Shown: one piece after another, positions 43,768-55,200 of the stretch
Numbering within the stretch: the stretch's first letter is position 1
Layout of the letters: each line of letters opens with the position of its first letter
Assembly (NCBI GenBank): GCA_030323885.1
Contig: CM059194.1
Location: forward strand, 7,835,686 to 7,899,685
Direction: 5' to 3'
DNA: 64,000 nucleotides
Source: Branchipolynoe longqiensis
Lineage: Eukaryota > Annelida > Polychaeta > Phyllodocida > Polynoidae
The notes under the pieces: model-generated
Database searches by the model: none
What the model was told of the DNA's origin: nothing
The model's input: only the letters and a program-made list of their open reading frames with translations
Made by a program: the position numbers and the translations under genes

Positions 43768-44064
43768 TGTTGGTTGGTTGTTGGATTTTTACGTCCTAGC
43801 AGCATCTAGGGTCATATGAGGACGGGTACCGACTTGTGACAGTGCGCACTCATGGTGACTTTATAGTGCTGCCCCACTGGGAGACCAGACCTACTGCCGA
43901 TACCATGCCCTGATATCCCAATCAGTCACATTTTTCTGACACTGAGCCAACCAGTCCTTGCCCTATCCTATTATTGCCGAGCGCCTGCCTAGGAAGTGAC
44001 AAATATACATTTTTAGGTCATTGGTTTGACTCGGCCAGGGTTTGAATCTCACGATCTACCAAAT
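43768..44064 (-). mobile_element. SINE1, reverse, with 12-bp target duplication
   Basis: Flanked by TACATGTACCTT (43756-43767 and 44065-44076). Plus strand: TTGTTGGATTTTTACGTCCT, GTGCTGCCCCACTGGGAGAC and CTTGCCCTATCCTATTATTG. The extreme head is missing. Confidence 0.88.
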
Positions 44065-44076
44065 TACATGTACCTT

Positions 44077-44228
44077 GAGGTAGAACACAGAAAATGAAAT
44101 GGTTCGAACACACAAACACCCGATTACCTCACCTCATGGTACCCAACCTTATTTGGTTGTCTCTTTCTTGATAGTTATCGAATATATATACCGAATATAT
44201 ATATACAAATTATATATATATACACATA
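44077..44228. other. AT-rich spacer
   Basis: Short TATATA runs near 44182-44222, no gene. Confidence 0.5.
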
Positions 44229-44692
44229 CAGTCAGTCTACTCTGCCAATAACGGCCTCTATCAATAATGAATCTCTGTCAATAACAACAAAAGTCCTGGT
44301 CCCGTCATGGCACCCCTTTAATTTAATAGCATTGCCTATGTGTCTAACGGACAACTATCTTATGCGGACAACGAGCCGTTTCTTTCACCTATTTGATCAA
44401 TATTCAATACCGACATGCCATATAATTATAATATAGTGGAAATGACTAATTGTGCAAATGACCAATTGTAGAAATCAGAAATTGTAGAAGTGATGAATAG
44501 TAGAAATGACTAATTGTACAAATGACCAATTGTAGAAATGACTTTGTAAGGACGGTCCTAGTCAGTCAAGTATAAAAGAAAAACATTGGTTTCAACCCAT
44601 TCCGACAGTCAGTCACTGCCTATAATGGATCTCTTTCTATAATGGCATCTTGCTCCAGTCCCATGGGTGTCCGTTATAGGCAGAGTAGACTG
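44229..44692. mobile_element. M6-type MITE (CTACTCTGCC family), 464 bp
   Basis: The ends are CAGTCAGTCTACTCTGCCAA and, on the other strand, CAGTCTACTCTGCCTATAAC, flanked by TA. The inside has a 15-bp repeat (AATTGTAGAAATGAC) at about 44440-44545. No transposase. Confidence 0.85.
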
Positions 44693-44797
44693 TATATATA
44701 CATATACATATATATTCATATGTATGTGTTGAATGATTCATTATGCGAATGCAATTAACAAAAACAATCCCCCCACCGATGGGTAATACAATACATT
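44693..44797. other. AT-rich spacer
   Basis: ATATACATATAC-like microsatellite then unique sequence. Confidence 0.5.
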
Positions 44798-45304
44798 TGT
44801 AAAATATTCCGATATTGAGCAAGGGGGGAATGCAAATGTTCTATTACTCGTTGGTGTAAGTAACCAGGTGCATATGTGTATATATATATATATATATGGG
44901 TTGGTGGTGCCTGAGTGGGATGTAAATAGACATAGTGGTGCTGGCAGGTCTGGGTGTGATTGCACTCAGGGCCTAGCCCTTCTGCTGGGATAGGGGTCAC
45001 CACACTCAAAAGGTCAAGGTTGGTGGTGGCCAAGGGGCCATACAGCTACTGGTGATGGGAGACAACTGGTATCCATAGAGACCAGGAATGCTGGATTCCT
45101 ATTGGTAAGACCAGGAATGCTCGATTCCCATTGGTGGAAGGAGGTGGTATGATACTCTACCGTGAACCCATGTAACTATATAACAATAAACCAGAGGGCT
45201 GGACTCTCTCTCTTACACTTCACTGTCTTCCTTTCTCTTTGACTGTATTGTTTTCCTCATAGCCTATGTACACACCCACAGATCCGAGCATTAGATTCTT
45301 CACA
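44798..45304 (-). mobile_element. LTR related to 10591-11107
   Basis: The plus strand starts TGTAAAATATTCCGATATTG and ends ATTCTTCACA; it aligns along its length in reverse with the solo LTR (GGAATGCTGGATTCCTATTG, ACAATAAACCAGAGGGCTGG). A TA microsatellite has grown at 44878-44898. No clear target duplication, so it could be the edge of a longer degraded element. Confidence 0.75.
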
Positions 45305-45684
45305 TTGTTCTGCAATATCCATCACCTGACACCAAACAGTTGTATATCGGGGATGAATATTCCGGAAAGGCAAGACAATTGAAACCACAACAGGCGAAGA
45401 AGAACACCGACTGAAGACAACACTTATGTGGAGAGACTCGCTCAGACATTATGTGATGTATAATTCATTATGTGAATATGAATAATTAAGGTGCTCACAA
45501 GTTTTATTATATATTTACTATTTCCCGTTTCTGTACAGGTCCACAACCCCTTGTCTGACATCCTGGGCACTAGTTGTGTTTCGGAATTCAGAATTTGTCG
45601 GATCTCAGAATAAAAGTGTGCAAAATCATATATATATATATACATATATATATATATTTATATATATATACCGTGTATATACTC
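45305..45684. other. No supported gene; TA repeats at right
   Basis: May hold retrotransposon sequence next to the LTR, but no domain is visible. TATATA-rich at 45628-45672. Confidence 0.4.
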
Positions 45685-45688
45685 AGGA

Positions 45689-45877
45689 ATGGGAGATGGA
45701 CCACTCCTCAGAATTCCTAGACCAAGCACAAACAAACTAGGTAAGGCACCAATTTTTAAAGGCAGCAAGATGTGGAACAAACTACAATCTGCAATTAGAA
45801 GTTCACCTTCCTACGAAAGCTTTAAGTCACTGATCAGAATGCATCTCACTGGCCAGGCCCTTGAACAAACATCGTAG
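45689..45877 (+). pseudogene. LINE-B: C-terminal end of a non-LTR reverse transcriptase
   Basis: 62 codons reading LLRIPRPSTNKLGKAPIFKG, then KMWNKLQSAIRSSPSYESFK and SLIRMHL before a stop. The pattern of a conserved RIPR...G...WN.L...IR....Y.SFK..L is the usual end of CR1/L2/Jockey-like RT proteins. The upstream RT and endonuclease domains are absent (5' truncation at a TA microsatellite). The 3' region continues to about 46170 with a C-run at 45926-45943 and GCCGGAAGACCAGTGGCTCG. Confidence 0.8.
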
Positions 45878-46340
45878 CATGGATCCTGTGCTCTGCCTTG
45901 CTCCCCCTCCCTCCCTCCTTGTTCCCCCCCCCCCCCCCCCCACCCCTCACTCGATTACATACCTCAGCTATACCATAATAGTAGCACAGTTTTTGCAGCG
46001 ACCCACCATCTTAGCACATAACATTGAACTTATTATGGCTAACCCACTAACACACTAACCCCCTTCACAATCTAGTAATATGCCCTATTTAAGTACCCAC
46101 TTATCTACCTATTTACAATGTAATGTAAACAGCCGGAAGACCAGTGGCTCGGCGCTAAAACAATTGATATTCTGATGATTCGCTAGTCGGCGCCACCACC
46201 ATACGCGCCCGGTGGGTTCTGGTTCGATCCGCTTGGGGCGCTGACGGGTCCGCATTGGTTTGTTTTTTTACTCTTGATTATTGTTGATTATCCGGTAGGC
46301 CGGGAGTGCCCATCCATTTCGGTTATGATATCATTGTTGC
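45878..46340 (+). mobile_element. LINE-B 3' untranslated region and following sequence
   Basis: GGCTAACCCACTAACACACT, TTTACAATGTAATGTAAACA and GCCGGAAGACCAGTGGCTCG recur at 18471 (reverse) and 19335. The stretch 46170-46340 has a B-box-like GGTTCGATCCG, which is not otherwise explained. Confidence 0.65.
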
Positions 46341-46470
46341 TATTGTTATTACTGTTGTTAATGTATTACATTGGAATGAATGCATATACATAATATCGCA
46401 TAGAGGTATGACTCTACACTGATTATATGTCATTGACATAAAACCGAGAATTGGCGTTACTTACATGCAC

Positions 46471-46510
<40 letters not shown>

Positions 46511-46619
46511 ATAAATATAGCATCATATATATATATATATATATATATGACGTTGCACACTTTTATTCTCCGATCCGACAAATTCTCACCCCAGTGGAGT
46601 CTGGAGCAGCGTCCCATAA
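46341..46619. repeat. AT-rich region with two (AT)n runs
   Basis: (AT)n at about 46472-46502 and 46527-46548 in otherwise unique DNA. Confidence 0.8.
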
Positions 46620-47490
46620 TTGAACATTAATAAGAGGTATAATAATTTAGATTACGCGAGTATAGATAGGAGGAATTATATCCCAGGCTTTTATCGATGT
46701 TGTATTAGCCATCTTTCAGCTTTCTGAATATTGTATTAGTATTATAAAGGATCATTGTTCTGGTATCAGGTGCTGTGTTTGTGTGCTGGTGCCCTGTGAT
46801 CCATTCAACCGGGGTCTGCTATGCTGCACTTGTGCTATAAATAGCCCCAGAGTTGCGGATCGACCGCACTCCCCGCCAGAATTTTGCTCGATTAAATACT
46901 CCCAGTAAGTGGGGAAAATAAGGTCAATGAATATTATTGCTTTATTTATATACTGCATCAAAATGAACCATCGGTTGTTAGAACTTTTCAAATTAAAAGA
47001 AATGTCAGATATTGAATTGTGGAGCTGTACTACCACCTACTCAGAGCAGCTCATCCCGGCTAAATTAATACAAACAATTGAATACAAGCCTCTCAAAGGC
47101 AACACAGTTTGCATTACATTCAACTTAGCTTCCTTTCTTGTCTCTTTGACTCCTACCAGCTATTTATAAGTTGTATAAGAATTATACAAGTGTAATAACC
47201 CGGAATATCTCTCCTACTCCATAGCACTCCCCCAGTCATCGACTGTTGGAGTCTGGACTAGTCATCTGCTGCTCCAGCCATCTCAACCTCAGCTCCGATC
47301 GTGGTGCCACCATCCTCTTCACACGGTAACCGTGACTAACTGTACTGCCAAGAATCTTTTAGTACCCACTATCATGTCTTCCTCTTATTCATTATGTAGG
47401 TCAACTATTATGTTTATTATTGATTAAATATATATAAATAGGCGGGGTTCTTCATACCGCCTTTATTTGATTATTTATTATTATTTATTT
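46620..47490. other. No supported gene; one TATA-box-like site
   Basis: TATAAATAG at 46836-46844 followed by GC-richer DNA resembles a Pol II core promoter, possibly of an old LTR, but no coding sequence follows. The 94-codon minus frame (46752-47036) has no recognisable domain. Confidence 0.35.
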
Positions 47491-48094
47491 CCATGTCCTA
47501 TGATATTCAGTGCGGACCTAGCATTTTTGCTCTGCTGCTATGGCGCCGCCGCTGCTATCGTTTATTTGAGGTTGCGCTCAGCTCGCTACTACACTGTGTT
47601 TTTTTAGCTTTGTTTAGGTACAGCTATTTCTTTTCCCCGGCCATGGGCCTTCATTGCAAAAATAAAGGAAAAAGGTTCCCAGCCATTCCTCGATTCGGCT
47701 CTCCTTCCTTTTTCACCATAGCCAGTTTTATATATATATATATAAATATTTATACCTATATGACGCGATCACTTCTCAGAACGCCAGCAGAGGGTGCCAC
47801 TACGGGTCGTCCGCCCGTCAGTGCACATTTAATGGCTCCTTTTCAATATTGGGCGTGCTGGGCTACACCGCATTGCATTATGGGACATTGGGGTTTAGGG
47901 AGGGGAGGTGATACTGGTAAAAGGTCCTTTCACCAGTGACTGGCATTGGCAGCCAGCGCGTGTGGACTGAGCGGACTGATCAGAGGTCACAATGTTGTAC
48001 ATAGAAAGCGGCGCCATCTTGTGAGTAATAACCGCATGAGTTATGTAGGCTGGTAAGTCAGTGAGACATACTGATTCAACCCTTATCTACGTTT
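47491..48094. other. No supported gene; CTCF-like motif
   Basis: A 148-codon plus frame crosses a TA microsatellite (47729-47745) and looks like chance. CCAGCAGAGGGTGCC at about 47784-47798 is one mismatch from the CTCF core. Confidence 0.4.
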
Positions 48095-49945
48095 GATACT
48101 CAGCGCCATCTATCGTTATTGAATGCAAACCAACAACAACTCACCTCCCTAGAACCCACACGCCTTGATCCGGCCACACCAGTCATTATTGAACACAAAC
48201 CAACAACAACTCACCTCCCTAGAACCCACACGCCTTGATCCGGCCACATCAGTCATTATTGAACACAAACCAACAACAACTCACCTCCCTAGAACCCACA
48301 CGCCCTGACCCGACCACACCAGTCATTATTGAACACAAACCAACAACAACTCACCTCCGTAGAACACACACAGCCTGACCTGGCCACACCAGTCATTATT
48401 TAAGACCCACCAACAACAACTCACCTCCCTAGAACTCACACGCCCTGACCCGGCCACATCAGTCATTATTGAGCACAAACCAACAACTCACCTCCCTAGA
48501 ACCCACACACCCTGACCGGGCCACATCAGTCATTATTGAACACAAACCAACAACAACTCACCTCTCTAGACCACACACACCCTCACCCAGCCACACCAGT
48601 CATTATTGACCACAAACCAAGAACTCACCTCCCTAGAACACACATGAACTGACCCGGCCACAACAGTCATTATTGAACACAAACCACCAACATCTCACCT
48701 CGCTAGAACCAACACACCCTGACCCAGCCACATCAGTCATTATTGAACACAAACCAACAACTCACCTCCCTAGAGCACACACACCCTGACCATCCCACAT
48801 CAGTCATTATTGAAAACTAACCAACAACAACTCACCTCCCTAGAACCAACCCGCCCTCACCCCGCCACATCAGTCATTATTGAACACAAACCAACAACTC
48901 ACCTCCCTAGAACCAACACGCCCTCACCAAGCCACATCAGTCTTTATTGAACACAAACCAACAACAACTCACCTCCCTAGAACCAACACGCCCTCACCCA
49001 GCCGCACCAGTCATTATTGCACACAAGCCAACAACAACTCACCTCCCTAAAACACACACGCCCTCACCCGGCCACATCAGTCATTATTGAACACCAGCCA
49101 ACAACAACTCACCTCCCTAGAACCCAAACACCCTCACCCAGCCACACCAGTCATTATTGAACACAAACCAACAACAATTCACCTCTCTAGAACACACACA
49201 CCCTCAACCTGCCACATCAGTCATTATTGACCACAAACCAAGAACTCACCTCCCTAGAACACACACGCCCTGACCCGGCCACAACAGTCATTATTGAACA
49301 CAAACCACCAACACCTCACCTCGCTAGAACCAACACACCCTGACCCAGCCACATCAGTCATTATTGAACACAAACCAACAACAACTCACCTCCCTAGAAC
49401 CAACACGCCCTCACACAGCCACACCAGTCATTATTGAACACAAACCAACAACAACTCACCTCCCTAGAACCAACACGCCCTCACACAGCCACACCAGTCA
49501 TTATTGAACACAAACCAACAACAACTCACCTCCCTAGAACACACACACCCTCACCCGGCCACACCACTCATTATTGAACACAAACCAACAACAACTCACC
49601 TACCTAGAACCCAAACACCCTCACCCAGCCACACCAGTCATTATTGAACACAAGCCAACAACAACTCACCTCCCTAGAACACACGCACCCTCACCCGGCC
49701 ACACCACTCATTATTGAACACAAACCAACAACAACTCACCTCCCTAGAACACACGCACCCTCACCCGGCCACACTAGTCATTATTGAACACAAACCAACA
49801 ACTCGCCTCCGTAGAACCAACACGCCCTCACCCGGCCACATCAGTCATTATTGAACACAAACCAACAACTCACCTCCCGAGAACCCCCACACACTGACCC
49901 AGCCACATACGTCATTATTGAACACAAACCAACAACAACTCGCCT
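48095..49945. repeat. 66-69-bp tandem array (CAGTCATTATTGAACACAAA)
   Basis: About 26 units: CAGTCATTATTGAACACAAA, CCAACAACAACTCACCTCCC, TAGAACCCACACGCCCTGAC and CCGGCCACAT. Length varies because a CAA triplet is present once or twice. On the minus strand each unit has GGGAGGTGAGTTG, a good match to a splice donor. The array ends at about 49945 in non-repetitive DNA. Confidence 0.96.
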
Positions 49946-50289
49946 GCCCTTCGACTTCCCCGTAAACACGTCGGTGATCTCTTAGCACGACGCCTCGTTG
50001 CCTGACCCTAGGCGTCCCCTGGCGTCTTGTGGATAAACTAACCAAACGGCAACACCGACATGCATAGAGCTATTGACCCCGGGTGCAAGCCTCGCTTTTG
50101 CTGAGGGATCCTGCCGGCACCGGGCCCACTTCCGAGATCATCACCATGGTTACCAACACACTAACTGTTAGATGCGGCCACGTAGTACGAGGGCACGGAG
50201 TGGGTCAACCGGAAATCAGCTCCCAGTCGGTAGGGGTCAAGTTGTAGCTTTGTCTGTGGGCATTTTATTTCTTAATATTTTTTTTTACT
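49946..50289. other. Unique GC-richer stretch, no proven gene
   Basis: A short minus-strand stretch at 49945-49985 (GATCACCGACGTGTTTACGG then GGAAGTCGAAGGGCAG) ends where the array's donor-like GCGAGTTG begins. It might be an exon end, but the adjoining frame has a stop and no acceptor is obvious. Confidence 0.3.
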
Positions 50290-50410
50290 AAAATGTACTT
50301 TATTCAGTGAATAATGCCTTTTGTCATCACCAGAGGACTGGTCTTCCGGCCATTCAGTACAATTTGTTGGGACATAAATGACAATATCAGTTGCAATAAC
50401 AAACCACATG
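50290..50410 (-). mobile_element. LINE-B-like 3' end, reverse
   Basis: TACTTTATTCAGTGAATAAT and AGAGGACTGGTCTTCCGGCC match the complemented LINE-B end. Confidence 0.6.
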
Positions 50411-50694
50411 CAAATCCTGTTCCATAATCAAATTATTATACATAATATAAATGAACTATTAATTGCAATAGTAACTGCATACAATTCCAGTTCAATAAAA
50501 GTATTATGCATTTGGTGAATATGCACCACATGGTATTGCATGATTCTGGATTTCTTTCTTCCTTTGTTTTTCTATCTCCTTTTGCCTCAGTGAGAGACAA
50601 AATAAAGGCGTATTCAGAATTTGGAGACAATAATTGCGGTAAGATACATTTCTGAGATCAATGTATTTTTCAAAACAATAAACAAATCGATTTA
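50411..50694. other. No recognisable feature
   Basis: AT-rich unique DNA. Short frames only. Confidence 0.4.
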
Positions 50695-50846
50695 TTGCGC
50701 CTAGAGGGGGAATCATAGCCTGTTTCTTGCATTCCGAGCCAGTGTGCTAACCATTATGCCACCTAGGCTCCCTGATGTCACCACCCTTTCCAGGCCTACC
50801 ATGTCTATGTGGCTTCCTGCCAGAGAGCTCAGTGCAGACTACTACA
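50695..50846 (-). mobile_element. SINE4, third copy, reverse
   Basis: TTGCGCCTAGAGGGGGAATC, GTGTGCTAACCATTATGCCA and CCTAGGCTCCCTGATGTCAC on the plus strand match SINE4. The B box is damaged. Confidence 0.75.
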
Positions 50847-51254
50847 ATATCATCCTAAATACATATATATTTATATATATGTATATATATCTACATAGCT
50901 ACAGTACAGTAAAGAGAGTACAAGAAAGGTCATGGGTTAAGTAGTTAAATATCTGGCAAAGGATTAGAAGACCTTGACCTAAAAAATAAAAGATGAATCC
51001 TCTAGTGTGATTGACGCTGGTCAACATCCGGTGGAGGCGAGGTGGGCCGAAAGTGGCGCCACCGGTACAGTGTTGGGTCTCATCGAGTATTGCAATATAA
51101 TAATATAGTAATAATTTCCTTTCGTATCTCTATGCTCACATAATACACTATGTGTCACATATATGTTTGCTTATAGACTGTAATTTGTTGTGGAGCATTG
51201 TAGACTGTCGGTGCGGTGATAGTGCAAGGGTTCCCAACTGCAGTCGTTTTGGTA
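50847..51254. other. TA microsatellite and shared microsatellite-linked sequence
   Basis: 50862-50893 is TATATA-rich. 51055-51170 (CACCGGTACAGTGTTGGGTC to CATAATACACTATGTGTCAC) matches 18050-18175. No gene. Confidence 0.5.
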
Positions 51255-51779
51255 AGATGGGAAAGGGAGAGCTGGGGAGGGACATGGGGGGCATGGGGGA
51301 GGGGGGCAGGGACAGGGGGAGGGACAGGGGGAGGGTCGGGGGAGGGTTGGGGCATGGGGAGGGTCGGGGCCTGGGGAGGGTCTGGGTATGGGGAGGGTAA
51401 GGGCTGGTGGCAGGAAGAAGGGTGGAGGGTTATGAATAGGGGATACTGTATGAGACTCGGAGGGGAGGAGGGAGAGAGGGAGGAGGAGGGGAGGAGGAGG
51501 GTGGGTGGGGAGAGGTCGTTGTCCACACCGCGCGCTGATAGTTCACGAATCATGGACTCACATGGATTCTGATGAGGGCACGACATGGCGGGTTGCAAAC
51601 GACGCCGTTCATCTTGTTTTCCACCGGGAGATATTAGAGAGTGGGCCAGAGAGGAATGAGGAGAGTCAGACGGAAATGTAGAAAGATGAACAGTGGTGTA
51701 GAGAGAGGGGAGAGAGGGGGAGAGATGGAGAGCGGGGAGAGGGGAGAGAGACGGAGGAGAGAGAAATGAGGATACAGAG
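51255..51779 (+). repeat. G/A-rich sequence running into the gap
   Basis: GGGGGAGGGACAGGGG-type DNA to 51520, a short unique piece, then GAGAGAGGGGAGAGAGGGG up to the gap. The gap is probably in the same simple sequence. Confidence 0.88.
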
Positions 51780-52277
51780 NNNNNNNNNNNNNNNNNNNNN
51801 NNNNNNNNNNNNNNNNNNNNNNNNNNNNNNNNNNNNNNNNNNNNNNNNNNNNNNNNNNNNNNNNNNNNNNNNNNNNNNNNNNNNNNNNNNNNNNNNNNNN
51901 NNNNNNNNNNNNNNNNNNNNNNNNNNNNNNNNNNNNNNNNNNNNNNNNNNNNNNNNNNNNNNNNNNNNNNNNNNNNNNNNNNNNNNNNNNNNNNNNNNNN
52001 NNNNNNNNNNNNNNNNNNNNNNNNNNNNNNNNNNNNNNNNNNNNNNNNNNNNNNNNNNNNNNNNNNNNNNNNNNNNNNNNNNNNNNNNNNNNNNNNNNNN
52101 NNNNNNNNNNNNNNNNNNNNNNNNNNNNNNNNNNNNNNNNNNNNNNNNNNNNNNNNNNNNNNNNNNNNNNNNNNNNNNNNNNNNNNNNNNNNNNNNNNNN
52201 NNNNNNNNNNNNNNNNNNNNNNNNNNNNNNNNNNNNNNNNNNNNNNNNNNNNNNNNNNNNNNNNNNNNNNNNNNNNN
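51780..52277. other. Assembly gap (498 N)
   Basis: A run of N. Frames drawn across it have no meaning. Confidence 1.
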
Positions 52278-52659
52278 AATGGCCGTACACCTTTGCTTTG
52301 CTCCCAAGGCCGTTTTCAGCACATGCGCAGTCGGAACCGTGATGTAGTCTATTGATGTTTAAACACAGACACTTCACTCTCTCAGCCTGACAAAAGAACA
52401 CGTCCACAAAAAAGGGGCCCGCACCTACCCACCCACACACACACGCACTCTAATGACACACCGTAGTGACACTCACTGCCTTTATACACAAAAATACCCG
52501 CTGTTTAATCAGCGGGGTTTTCTCTCCCTTGGCTCTAATTATTAATTATAAAAGTAACAATAGATAGAGAAGTGAATATTGATATCGAGAGAGCTCGCCA
52601 GCGTGCTCGGAAGGATGAGAGTTGCATTGTCGCAGATAGCGACATACATCAATGTAAAT
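52278..52659. other. No recognisable feature
   Basis: Unique DNA right of the gap. No gene. Confidence 0.4.
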
Positions 52660-52966
52660 TACCGTATATGTCCCAATAGAAGCACACACCCCCCTCCCAT
52701 TTCAAGATTTAAAGCACACACAAATTTACCATCATATTCAGACTGAATGCACATACAATAAGTCAATCTCACTTTATTTCAGAGGCACTACAAAGACAAA
52801 TAAAAATTTACGATCATATTCAGACTGAATGCACATACAATAAGACAATGCCACTTTATTTGAGAGGCACGACAAAAACAAATCCATGAAATTCTTTAAC
52901 TTTGAATAGACTTGCATCCATGTGTCTGCACTCGCGCAGTACGCATCTATTGGGACATATACAGTA
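52660..52966. mobile_element. MITE with GTATATGTCCCAATAGA ends, about 307 bp
   Basis: Left TACCGTATATGTCCCAATAG; right on the other strand TACTGTATATGTCCCAATAG. Inside are two direct copies of an 82-bp unit (CATATTCAGACTGAATGCAC, ATACAATAAG, CACTTTATTT). TA-type ends; no coding frame. Confidence 0.8.
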
Positions 52967-52984
52967 GATAACATTATACAGCTT

Positions 52985-53455
52985 ATGTTTGTTTGTTGGG
53001 GTTTTACACTCAAGTAATGAAAGGAAAGGGTAGGTCGAGGGATTAGAACCCACGGGTTCAAATCAATGACTTATACATTGATTCTTGTCACATCCTAGCC
53101 AGGCACTCAGCATTATTAGGATAAGGCAAGGACTGGTTGAGTCGGTGTCAGGATAATGTGAAAGAGTGGCATGTCAGGTCAAGGTACCAAACTCATGGTG
53201 ACTTAATAGTGCTGACCCACTGGAAGATGAGGCCGCCTGGCACGATGAGCCAATATCCCACTCTGTCACATCATCCTGGTACTGGATACTAACCAGTCAT
53301 TGCCCTGTCCTATTAATTCAGAGCCCCAGGCTATGTAGCGGCCAGTGTCAATGTCGTAAGTCACTGTTTTCACTTGGTCAGGGTTTGAACCCACACCTTC
53401 CCGCATATGAAGCCAGCCAGCGCTCCTAAATGAGTTAGCCATCCGGTGAAACCAT
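52985..53455. mobile_element. SINE1 pieces in both orientations (rearranged)
   Basis: 52985-53008 is a reversed tail (GTTTGTTGGGGTTTTAC). 53040-53175 is forward (CAATGACTTATACATTGATT, GGATAAGGCAAGGACTGGTT, GGATAATGTGAAAGAGTGG). 53188-53455 is reversed (CTCATGGTGACTTAATAGTG, CCAATATCCCACTCTGTCAC, GTCATTGCCCTGTCCTATTA). Either an inversion inside one SINE or two overlapping insertions. Confidence 0.7.
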
Positions 53456-53536
53456 AAAGGACTCACTTAGCAAATTCTGTAAATGTATTTAGCTACCCAC
53501 AAACTGCGGAATGCTTGACAGCCTGAGTGACAACTG

Positions 53537-54091
53537 GGGCCATATGTATGTGTCGGGGTTAGCGCTGCGAAGCTGGTTTTCGGCGGGTTTACTGGGTTAG
53601 CGGTGATAACTCCGTATGTATGTGTCGGCGTTAGACAAACACTGTGAGCTTAAAGTCGCCTGCACTAACCCCAAGCCATAGGATGGTTAACGTCGATGTT
53701 AGGGACTGATTATGCCCAAATCTATTCAATGCGATCATATTTAACAGAATTACATCTGCAATAAGTGAAATTTAATCAAATTAACCCTAAAATCGAACCG
53801 TTATTAATGCTGCTGCCGCATTGGCGGTGTAATTCATATTGTCGAATCGACGAATGTAAACTAAACAAACCGCCGCCGCCGCAGCGACGTCGATATCCAT
53901 ACTGCCAGAACGCCGCCGCATCGGCGGCAATATATTAGGCCCAAATCTATTCAATGCGATCATATTTACCTAACCCCGCCACGCTTTGGACATATACATA
54001 CCCTGTGACACATCTGGAACACCGGCGTTAGATAACCCGGGACCCGCCATTAACACCGGAGCTGATAAAAAGTTGCTCATACATATGGCCC
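53537..54091. mobile_element. M2 MITE, 555 bp, CTG target duplication
   Basis: The ends are GGGCCATATGTATG and its complement CATACATATGGCCC, flanked by CTG (53534-53536 and 54092-54094). It holds one full and one partial AAATCTATTCAATGCGATCA module and a CCGCCGCCGC run. Smaller than the copies at 9156 and 16561 because it has fewer modules. Confidence 0.85.
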
Positions 54092-54094
54092 CTG

Positions 54095-54375
54095 GAGGTG
54101 AAGTAGCTACACCGGATGAAGTGGTTTAGTTAGTTGTGCAATTGCAGGGCGGGGTTTAGAGGCGACATGTTTATAGGGCAGGCGGGTGGGTTACTGTTAG
54201 TGGGATAGTGGTGAGACTCCCAGTGGAAGTTGGAGGATGGGTGTGAAGTGTTGTGTCGTCATGGCAACAGCGTACACGCCAGCATCAGGGGCGTGCTGCC
54301 TCACTGGGATTTATTCAGAAAAGTGGCGCCATCATTTCTGATGTGTGGTTTAACCACTAGGGGGAATCAGCACCC
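54095..54375. other. No gene; weak CTCF-like motif
   Basis: AACCACTAGGGGGAATCA at 54352-54369 differs from the CTCF core at two positions. Otherwise unique. Confidence 0.4.
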
Positions 54376-54855
54376 ACCCTCACTCCCTCACTCCCTCACA
54401 TCCCCCCTCCCCCTCATCCTCACACCTCACTCCTCACCCCTCACCCCTTACCACTCACCCCCCACCCCCACCCCAGCCCCCTTCCCCTCCCCCTCATCCC
54501 AACCTCCCCGTCCCCCCTCCCCCCACACCTCACCCCTCACCTCTTCCCCCTCCCCGCCCCCCTGTCCCTCACCCCTCACCCTTCTCCCACCCTCCTCACC
54601 CCTCACCCTTCACCCCTACTCTTCACCCTCCCCTCCCCTCACCCCTGCACCTCCCTCTCCACCCTGACCTTCACCGCTCACCCCTTCTCCCTCCCCTCCC
54701 ACCTACCCTCCCCCTCCTACGTCCCCCTCCCCCTCCCCCACCCCTCCCCCTCCCCCAAACCATACCCGCCTCCAACCCCCTCCCTTTATTCCCCCTCATC
54801 CCCAACCCCCTACTCGTCCCCTCCCCCTCCTCATCCTCCCCCACCCCCGGGGTGC
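54376..54855 (-). repeat. C-rich (CCCCTCACC) polypyrimidine stretch
   Basis: CCCTCACCCCTCACC-type DNA with the G-rich strand on minus. Pro/Ser-rich frames are compositional. Confidence 0.93.
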
Positions 54856-54947
54856 CGGGGTGCAGCCGGCTGCTTTGTCCGCCCGTCCTGCTACTGGTGC
54901 GGCTTTCTCAGCCTCGTTCTGAAACCCGCCGCCATTTCCGTGCAAAG

Positions 54948-54959
54948 TGGCGCCCGAAC
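54948..54959 (+). other. Primer-binding-site-like 12-mer (tRNA-Lys type)
   Basis: TGGCGCCCGAAC is the complement of the 3' end of tRNA-Lys used as primer by many LTR elements. It follows CCGTGCA plus three bases, as a PBS would follow an LTR end. No LTR pair or coding region is visible. Confidence 0.3.
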
Positions 54960-55029
54960 GTGCAGTGAATACTTGACGGACATTTTGTGTGCAGCCTTTT
55001 GTGGGGAACTATCCATTCGGGCGCTCAAC

Positions 55030-55200
55030 TAATGGCCCGACTCTATATGTCTCTATATATACATATATATATATATATGTATTTATATGTATATATATAT
55101 ATGTGTATTAATATTGCCATCCTCTCAGAGGTGTGAGTAATAGCCTGACTATATGCCTAAATATGTATATATATATATATGTATGTACATGTATATAAAT
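55030..55200. repeat. TA microsatellites with a 51-bp linked unit
   Basis: ATATATATG/TATATATAC runs around ATTGCCATCCTCTCAGAGGT, a unit found again at 56131, 56647 and 57532. Confidence 0.8.

Noticed and set aside
46836..46844. A host promoter at TATAAATAG
   Set aside because: A good TATA box but no coding sequence, initiator or conserved context follows.
47493..47939. A 148-codon plus-strand protein
   Set aside because: It runs through a TA microsatellite (Ile/Tyr repeats) and has no domain.
49848..50045. An exon end next to the 66-69-bp array
   Set aside because: One neighbouring frame has a stop, no acceptor is clear, and the 65-codon frame runs into the array. Kept only as a lead in the findings.
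51634..52440. Reading frames across 51780-52277
   Set aside because: They consist mainly of the assembly gap.
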